10,000 bases of DNA. It comes from Chloroflexota bacterium. Lineage in GTDB: Bacteria; Chloroflexota; Anaerolineae; Anaerolineales; Villigracilaceae. The position numbers and the translations under genes are program-made. Each line of letters opens with the position of its first letter. Within the stretch, counting starts at the first letter, position 1. Below the pieces are notes generated by a model, which did no database searches, was not told the origin of the DNA, and saw nothing but the letters and a program-made list of their open reading frames with translations. Location of the stretch: NCBI GenBank assembly GCA_020217065.1, contig JAIWOB010000025.1, positions 1-10,000 on the forward strand. The letters are read 5' to 3'. This document shows, in pieces, positions 5,990-10,000 of the stretch.

Positions 5990-6050
5990 TCATAGGCATA
6001 TCGTTTTCATTTCATAGGGGAAACGTAATCTGTTTTTAATCCCATCTGGC

Positions 6051-6070
6051 TAGAATGCTTCGACAAGGAG
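6051..6070 (+). promoter_or_regulatory. Probable -10 box and Shine-Dalgarno of the propeller lipoprotein
   Basis: TAGAAT at 6051-6056 is a good -10 candidate with no clear -35 box. AAGGAG at 6065-6070 lies eight bases before the ATG at 6079 and fixes that start rather than the in-frame ATG at 6055, which overlaps the -10 box. Unlike tmk and the HEPN gene, this gene therefore uses a led transcript with a classical ribosome-binding site. Confidence 0.55.
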
Positions 6071-6078
6071 AAACATCC

Positions 6079-7092
6079 ATGAAAAATTTCGTAAAACTCT
6101 CTCTGTTCGTGTTCCTGTTGAGCGCTTGTGGTCCACTGGTTCCCGTCACGCCCGAACCAGTTTTGCAGCCTCAAGTCAATGAGTTTCAGGATTATGCTTA
6201 TGACATTGTCTGGTCGCAGGACGACTCGATGGTTGCCCTGACGACCGGCACAGGCTTGTATGTTTACGATACCGAGACCTACGAACAGTTGTTTTCCTTC
6301 AACCAGAACGGCTCCACGGTTGTCTTTGGCAAAAAGTACATGGCGTTCGTCAACTGGCAAGGTTTGTTTGTCTATGAACTGAACGACTTCAAATTGTTAT
6401 TTCACGAAGAGCCAAAAGATGGGCGAATGTTTGGGAACGTTGCCATCAGCCCGGATGACCAATTGCTGGCGGCTGGCGAACAGGACCGCTTGAGAGTTTG
6501 GAGTCTGCTCGACATGAAGGTAACGCAAACTATTTCAACAGAAGACCAGGTGTTTTGGTCACATGTGGTTTTCAAGAGCAACACTCGCCTCGCTGTCGTC
6601 AACACTTATTATGGAACCGCTCAGGAGTGGGATGTCTCCAGCGGGAAATTAATTCATGAGTTTGGATTCGACAAACCCGCTGTATACACCCGTCTCAGTC
6701 GCAACGGACAGCTTGTCCTTGTGGACTACGGAATGACGGGCTTTCAACTTTGGGATATGGACGAGGGAAAACTCAAGCAGAATTACGGCGATATCGTCAG
6801 CGCGTCTGGTTTCCAAAACCTGAGCGGGGATAATCGCTACGCGGCGGTTTGGGGTTACGCCTTCGACGAAAAAAACAGCGGCATGTCCGTCTGGGATTTG
6901 GATGTTCACATCCACGTTCAGGAATTTACGACGCCGTTTGTGAATGGCGACGGCTGGCGTTACGGGGCGTTGAACTCGGATGGCTCTGTCCTGGCGGCGA
7001 GTGACAATCAGGGATATGTTTATTTTTACAACGTGAAAACGGGAGAGAAGACGGGAGAATTTTTCCTGCCCTATAAATACACGTTGGAATAA
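6079..7092 (+). CDS. Seven-bladed beta-propeller (WD40-like) lipoprotein
   Basis: The 337-residue product starts with a lipoprotein signal, MKNFVKLSLFVFLLSAC, with C17 as the lipidation site (lipobox LSAC-G). The mature protein is therefore probably anchored on the outer face of the cytoplasmic membrane. After a short Pro-rich linker, seven propeller-like repeats can be counted, each ending in a hydrophobic strand: GLYVYDTETYE, GLFVYELNDF, RLRVWSLLDMK, TAQEWDVSSGK, GFQLWDMDEGK, GMSVWDLDVH and YVYFYNVKTGE. Seven units would make a closed propeller, usually a binding scaffold; no catalytic motif is visible. Partner and substrate are unknown. The start at 6079 is preferred over 6055 because of the AAGGAG at 6065-6070 and the signal peptide. 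It is transcribed alone, with a hairpin terminator just downstream. Its base composition looks somewhat more AT-rich than its neighbours, perhaps reflecting later acquisition. Confidence 0.85.
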   Translation: MKNFVKLSLFVFLLSACGPLVPVTPEPVLQPQVNEFQDYAYDIVWSQDDSMVALTTGTGLYVYDTETYEQLFSFNQNGSTVVFGKKYMAFVNWQGLFVYELNDFKLLFHEEPKDGRMFGNVAISPDDQLLAAGEQDRLRVWSLLDMKVTQTISTEDQVFWSHVVFKSNTRLAVVNTYYGTAQEWDVSSGKLIHEFGFDKPAVYTRLSRNGQLVLVDYGMTGFQLWDMDEGKLKQNYGDIVSASGFQNLSGDNRYAAVWGYAFDEKNSGMSVWDLDVHIHVQEFTTPFVNGDGWRYGALNSDGSVLAASDNQGYVYFYNVKTGEKTGEFFLPYKYTLE

Positions 7093-7096
7093 AGTC

Positions 7097-7135
7097 AATC
7101 TCCCGCAGACTTATTCTGCGGGAGATTTTGTTTTA
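7097..7135. terminator. Intrinsic terminator between convergent genes
   Basis: A perfect 13-base stem, AATCTCCCGCAGA (7097-7109) with TCTGCGGGAGATT (7115-7127), encloses a CTTAT loop. On the plus strand it is followed by TTTTGTTTT, giving a textbook Rho-independent terminator for the lipoprotein gene ending at 7092. On the minus strand it follows the LOG gene's stop by a few bases, with a poorer T-tract, and may serve both genes. Confidence 0.93.
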
Positions 7136-7714
7136 GTCCTCTCTCATCCAACGCTTGACCGCCTCGTGCGGGTGGTCGTATTTTTCCATTGCCTTCAACA
7201 ACTGACGCGGCTCCGCCTCGCAACAGATTGCCTCCCGATGTTCCTTGAAAATAAACCCCTCGGCGACGGCGTGGTCCATCGCCGCAAGCAGGGGAGCGTA
7301 GTATCCGCGCACGTTGAGCAAGCCGACCGGTTTTTCATGCGCCCCGGTCTGCCCCCAGGCGACGGTTTCGAAAAGTTCGTCCCAGGTGCCGAAGCCGCCG
7401 GGCAGGGCGATGTAGCCCTCGGAGAGTTCATGCATCCGCGCCTTGCGGGCGTGCATGTGCGGTACGACATCCATTCGAGTAAGGCCGGTGTGCGCCAGCG
7501 CAGGCGTGTTCATCGAAGGGATGATGACGCCAATCGCCTCTCCGCCTGCGTCCAGCGCGCCGTCTGCAACTTTACCCATCAAACCGGTCTTGCCGCCGCC
7601 ATACACCACGCGGATGCCGCTTTCCGCGAGCAGTTTTCCCAACTGATACGCCGCAGTCTTATAGTCCGCGTGGACTGCGTCCGCAGACCCACAAAAAACG
7701 CAAATTGATTTCAT
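7133..7714 (-). CDS. LOG-family protein (cytokinin riboside 5'-monophosphate phosphoribohydrolase type)
   Basis: The 193-residue protein has the Rossmann-like LOG fold. It begins KSICVFCGS, followed by VVYGGGKTGLMG (37-48), the R-K pair of MHARKARMHEL (90-91) and the signature LPGGFGTWDE (104-113), which carries the catalytic arginine/glutamate set of the family (R90, E113). LOG enzymes cleave the N-glycosidic bond of nucleoside 5'-monophosphates, classically cytokinin ribotides or AMP, releasing the free base and ribose 5-phosphate. In bacteria with no cytokinin pathway the role is probably nucleotide clean-up or salvage. Length is typical. The start is supported by the conserved K-S-I-C-V-F-C-G-S beginning and an AAGGGA on the minus strand (7725-7730), ten bases before the ATG. 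It is monocistronic, divergent from dnaJ and convergent with the lipoprotein gene. It was often annotated as 'lysine decarboxylase', which is incorrect for this family. Confidence 0.92.
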   Translation of the reverse strand: MKSICVFCGSADAVHADYKTAAYQLGKLLAESGIRVVYGGGKTGLMGKVADGALDAGGEAIGVIIPSMNTPALAHTGLTRMDVVPHMHARKARMHELSEGYIALPGGFGTWDELFETVAWGQTGAHEKPVGLLNVRGYYAPLLAAMDHAVAEGFIFKEHREAICCEAEPRQLLKAMEKYDHPHEAVKRWMRED

Positions 7715-7733
7715 CGTCTATTCATCCCTTCTT

Positions 7734-7763
7734 TTTAGAATTGGTCTCGCAACTGTATCACAA
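7734..7763 (-). promoter_or_regulatory. Weak candidate promoter for the LOG gene
   Basis: On the minus strand TTGTGA (7763-7758) and TCTAAA (7739-7734) are separated by 18 bases and lie about 20 bases upstream of the ATG. Each hexamer matches the bacterial consensus at four of six positions, so this is only a plausible candidate. Confidence 0.25.
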
Positions 7764-7802
7764 AACGCAGGTTAGAGTTCCGTTAGTGAGCCTTTTGGAC
7801 GC

Positions 7803-7832
7803 TTGACTTCGGACTTGCGCGGTGATAACAAT
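7803..7832 (+). promoter_or_regulatory. Candidate promoter of the dnaJ-htrA operon
   Basis: TTGACT (7803-7808) is a five-of-six match to the -35 consensus. Two overlapping -10 candidates follow: AACAAT (7827-7832, 18-base spacing, six bases before the ATG) and GATAAC (7825-7830, 16-base spacing). Either gives a leaderless or very short leader, like tmk. No Shine-Dalgarno sequence precedes the ATG at 7839. The -35 box covers a TTG codon that could be mistaken for a start. Confidence 0.5.
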
Positions 7833-7838
7833 AGCGTT

Positions 7839-8732
7839 ATGGAGTATAAGGATTACTACAAAATTCTCGGCGTCGACCGCAAAGCCAGCGCGGACGATAT
7901 CCGCAAGGCGTATCGCAAGCTCGCCATGCAGCATCATCCCGACAAGAATCCCGGCGACAAAAAGGCTGAAGAAAAATTCAAGGAAATCAACGAAGCCTAC
8001 CAGGTCCTGAGCGACGAGCAAAAGCGCGCCCGCTATGACCAGCTGGGCAGCGCCTATTCCGACTTCCGCACGCGCGGCGGAAGTCCCGGCGATTTCCGTT
8101 GGGAAGATTGGATGGGCGGGGGCGGCTCTTCGGTCAATATGGACGATATGTTTGGCGGCGCCGGCGGTTTTTCGGATTTTTTCCGCGCGATTTTTGGCGA
8201 GGCCATGCGCTCTTCCATCCGCAACGAGGCGGCGCAGCGGCAGCAGCCGGCTTATCAGCAGGAGGCGCTCATCACCTTCAAGGAAGCCTACGAAGGGACG
8301 ACCCGTCAATTGCAGACCGGCGGGCGTAAATTGCAAGTGCGAATTCCAGCCGGGGTTAAGACTGGCTCCAAAGTCCGCGTGGCGGGGGCGGGACCCGAAG
8401 GGCTTGATTTATACCTCATCGTCAAGATTACCGACGAAGACCGCTTCGAGCGCGACGGTTACGACTTGTATACCACCTCCGTCGTCAGCGTGTTCACCTT
8501 GATTCTCGGCGGCGACGCCGAGGTGGATACGCCCGCCGGAAAGGTCAAACTGAATATCCCCGCCGGCACTCAGCCCGAACAAGTTTTTCGTCTTGCCGGG
8601 CGCGGTATGCCTCATTTGAAAAATCCATCTCAAAAGGGCGACCTGTACGTCAGGCTAAAGGTACAAATTCCCAAGTATCTCTCGTCCAAACAGAGGGAAC
8701 TGCTCGAAGAAGCCGCCCGCATCAAGTTTTAA
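7839..8732 (+). CDS. DnaJ-family co-chaperone without zinc finger (CbpA type)
   Basis: The 297-residue cytoplasmic co-chaperone stimulates the ATPase of DnaK and hands it unfolded clients. The J domain spans residues 1-68, starting [12 protein letters not shown], with the essential HPD at 33-35 and the [14 protein letters not shown] helix. A Gly/Phe-rich linker follows (about 75-120, with DWMGGGGSS and [11 protein letters not shown]). Two C-terminal substrate-binding domains run from about 145 ([12 protein letters not shown]) and 218 ([16 protein letters not shown]), ending [16 protein letters not shown]. The CxxCxGxG zinc repeats are absent, so it is a class B, CbpA-like protein, not canonical DnaJ. 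The ATG at 7839 is chosen over the in-frame TTG at 7803, which lies in the -35 box and would add 12 unconserved residues. It is followed 19 bases later by the HtrA-like protease gene. No dnaK or grpE is in the window. Confidence 0.95.
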   Translation: MEYKDYYKILGVDRKASADDIRKAYRKLAMQHHPDKNPGDKKAEEKFKEINEAYQVLSDEQKRARYDQLGSAYSDFRTRGGSPGDFRWEDWMGGGGSSVNMDDMFGGAGGFSDFFRAIFGEAMRSSIRNEAAQRQQPAYQQEALITFKEAYEGTTRQLQTGGRKLQVRIPAGVKTGSKVRVAGAGPEGLDLYLIVKITDEDRFERDGYDLYTTSVVSVFTLILGGDAEVDTPAGKVKLNIPAGTQPEQVFRLAGRGMPHLKNPSQKGDLYVRLKVQIPKYLSSKQRELLEEAARIKF

Positions 8733-8751
8733 AAGTGAAGAGGAGTGATTT

Positions 8752-9894
8752 ATGAAAATACGAAAAGCCATTTTGGCTTTGACCGCGTTGGCGCTTGCCA
8801 TGCTTGCGTGCCAGTCGGCGAGACTGCCCTCCGTGTCCTCTTCGCCTACGCCCGCCGCGCAGGCGATGCCCGTCTCTCCCATTCAGTCAAACGCCGTAAA
8901 TCCCGCGTCCGAACAGGGCGGTTTGGTCGCCCTGTATGAAAACGTTAGCCGCGGCGCAGTCGCCATCGTTACGGATGTGGGGCAGGGGTCCGGCTTTGTC
9001 TTTGACGGGCAGGGGTATATTGTCACCAATTACCACGTTATTGAAGGAGCGAAGACGGTTGAAGTTCGTTTTCTTTCCGGTTACATGGCGTATGGGGAAA
9101 TTGTCGGCACGGACCTTGATTCGGATATCGCCGTTATCAAAGTGGATGCGCCTGCCGGGGAATTGTATCCGCTGCCTTTGGGCGATTCGTCCACGCTCAA
9201 GGTCGGGCAAACCGTCGTGGCGATTGGCAACCCCTTTGGCTTGAACAGCACGATGACCGTGGGCGTTATTTCCGCCCTGGGCCGCACGCTTGATTCAATC
9301 CATGAAACCGCCGACGGAAACTTTTTCACCGCCGGCGATATTATCCAGACCGATGCGGCAATCAATCCCGGTAATTCCGGCGGACCGCTCTTCAACATCA
9401 ACGGGGAAGTTATCGGCGTTAACCGCGCCATCCGCACTGCGAATTTCACCGGCAGCGGCGAGCCGCTCAATTCGGGAATTGGCTTTGCGATTTCCATTAA
9501 CATGGTCAAACGCGTCGTGCCGGTGTTGATTGAAACCGGCAAGTACGCCTACCCCTACCTCGGCATTTCCGCCTTGCCGAGCGAGAGCATGACCCTGCAG
9601 GTGGCGGAAGCCTTGGGGTTGAAATCTTACACCGGAGCGTATGTCACCAATGTGGTCTCCGGCGGACCTGCCGACAAGGCTGGAATCATCCCCGGCAGTA
9701 AACCGACCAGCATTCAAAACCTGTACGGCGGGGGCGACTTGATTGTCGGCATAGACGGACGCGAAGTCCGCACTTTCGACGAGATGCTCGCTTATCTCAT
9801 CACCAATAAAAGCCCCGGCGATTCGGTTACCCTGCAAGTTCTGCGCGGCGACGAGCGCCTGGACTTAACCGTCGTTCTCGGCAAGAGACCATAG
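8752..9894 (+). CDS. HtrA/DegP-like serine protease, lipoprotein, with C-terminal PDZ domain
   Basis: The 380-residue protein starts with a lipoprotein signal, LTALALAMLAC, with C20 as lipidation site. A low-complexity Ser/Pro/Ala linker (21-55) then places the protease outside the cytoplasmic membrane. The trypsin-like domain has a complete catalytic triad: H95 (TNYHV), D125 (DSDIAVIKV) and S209 (NPGNSGGP), with GQGSGFV at 77-83. A single PDZ domain follows from about residue 270 (YLGISA, GAYVTNVVSGGPADKAGI, GGDLIVGIDGREV), used in the family to bind exposed C-termini and control activity. Members degrade or refold misfolded exported proteins. AGGAG at 8741-8745, six bases before the ATG, is a strong ribosome-binding site and fixes the start. 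The 19-base gap to the co-chaperone gene suggests one transcript covering folding inside and proteolysis outside the cell. Length and domains appear complete. Confidence 0.95.
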   Translation: MKIRKAILALTALALAMLACQSARLPSVSSSPTPAAQAMPVSPIQSNAVNPASEQGGLVALYENVSRGAVAIVTDVGQGSGFVFDGQGYIVTNYHVIEGAKTVEVRFLSGYMAYGEIVGTDLDSDIAVIKVDAPAGELYPLPLGDSSTLKVGQTVVAIGNPFGLNSTMTVGVISALGRTLDSIHETADGNFFTAGDIIQTDAAINPGNSGGPLFNINGEVIGVNRAIRTANFTGSGEPLNSGIGFAISINMVKRVVPVLIETGKYAYPYLGISALPSESMTLQVAEALGLKSYTGAYVTNVVSGGPADKAGIIPGSKPTSIQNLYGGGDLIVGIDGREVRTFDEMLAYLITNKSPGDSVTLQVLRGDERLDLTVVLGKRP

Positions 9895-9914
9895 TCGTCG
9901 CGTCGTTTTTCGAG

Positions 9915-9945
9915 CGAGCCGCGTTTCAAGCGCGGCTCGTTTTTT
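9915..9945 (+). terminator. Intrinsic terminator of the dnaJ-htrA operon
   Basis: CGAGCCGCG (9915-9923) pairs perfectly with CGCGGCTCG (9931-9939) around a seven-base TTTCAAG loop. A run of six T follows at 9940-9945. The hairpin starts 21 bases after the protease stop codon. This is a classical Rho-independent terminator. Confidence 0.95.
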
Positions 9946-9971
9946 CTTCCAACCGATTGCACTTTATTTTT

Positions 9972-10000
9972 ATGATGTTTCTCACTGCCATAGGCTTTGG
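9972..10000 (+). CDS. Possible start of the next gene (right edge)
   Basis: After the terminator an AT-rich stretch (9961-9971) leads to ATGATG at 9972-9977, which opens a frame reading MMFLTAIGFG up to the window end. There is no Shine-Dalgarno sequence, which fits the leaderless style seen elsewhere here. Only ten codons are visible, so neither the gene nor its family can be confirmed. Confidence 0.3.

Noticed and set aside
6055..6078. ATG at 6055 as the start of the propeller lipoprotein
   Set aside because: It overlaps the TAGAAT -10 box and has no ribosome-binding site, while the ATG at 6079 has AAGGAG eight bases upstream and gives a standard lipoprotein signal.
7803..7838. TTG at 7803 as the start of the DnaJ-like protein
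   Set aside because: The added 12 residues are not part of any J domain, and the TTG lies inside the TTGACT -35 box; the ATG at 7839 begins directly with the conserved J-domain helix.
1..10000. CRISPR arrays, tRNA or rRNA genes, insertion sequences, prophage genes
   Set aside because: I found no regularly spaced direct repeats with spacers, no tRNA-like cloverleaf or rRNA segment, and no transposase, integrase or phage structural protein in any frame with convincing coding character.

Overview
The window looks like chromosomal DNA of a Chloroflexota bacterium, most likely of the class Anaerolineae. The best evidence is the first gene, a DUF2298 / 'Chlor_Arch_YYY' membrane protein, a family I know mainly from Chloroflexota and archaea. 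Moderately high GC, lipoprotein-type exported proteins and a non-canonical promoter-to-start layout fit this. The assignment rests on protein character only; no rRNA or tRNA gene is visible.

Layout. (1) Bases 3-2684: the 3' part of a very large polytopic membrane protein, cut by the left edge. (2) 2723-3343: thymidylate kinase (tmk). (3) 3380-3744: a HEPN-domain gene broken by a frameshift, with no nucleotidyltransferase partner. (4) 3790-4533: type I methionine aminopeptidase. (5) 4539-4624: a palindromic repeat of the GTCATTGCGAG type. (6) 4647-5258: a HEAT-repeat protein of the DNA-alkylation-repair (AlkD/AlkC-like) kind. (7) 5255-5903: a graveyard in which an S51 (dipeptidase E-like) peptidase remnant runs in frame into the tail of a DinB/ClbS-like protein. 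(8) 5902-5989: a nested inverted repeat. (9) 6079-7092: a seven-bladed propeller lipoprotein. It converges on (10) 7133-7714 (minus strand), a LOG-family phosphoribohydrolase, and the two share a strong hairpin terminator. (11) 7839-8732 and 8752-9894: a CbpA-type DnaJ co-chaperone followed 19 bases later by a lipoprotein HtrA/DegP-like protease. This is a probable protein-quality-control operon, closed by a textbook terminator at 9915-9945. A further gene may begin at 9972.

The functional genes are mostly housekeeping: dTTP synthesis, N-terminal methionine removal, nucleotide salvage or clean-up, and protein folding and degradation. I see no phage, CRISPR, biosynthetic or recognisable new defence system. 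The unusual content lies between the genes. Two genes have a TATAAT-like box exactly six bases before the ATG, suggesting leaderless mRNAs. Heptamer (GTCGAAG) repeats occur both inside the membrane-protein gene and across the tmk stop codon. The 3380-3744 and 5255-5903 regions show clear, readable gene decay.
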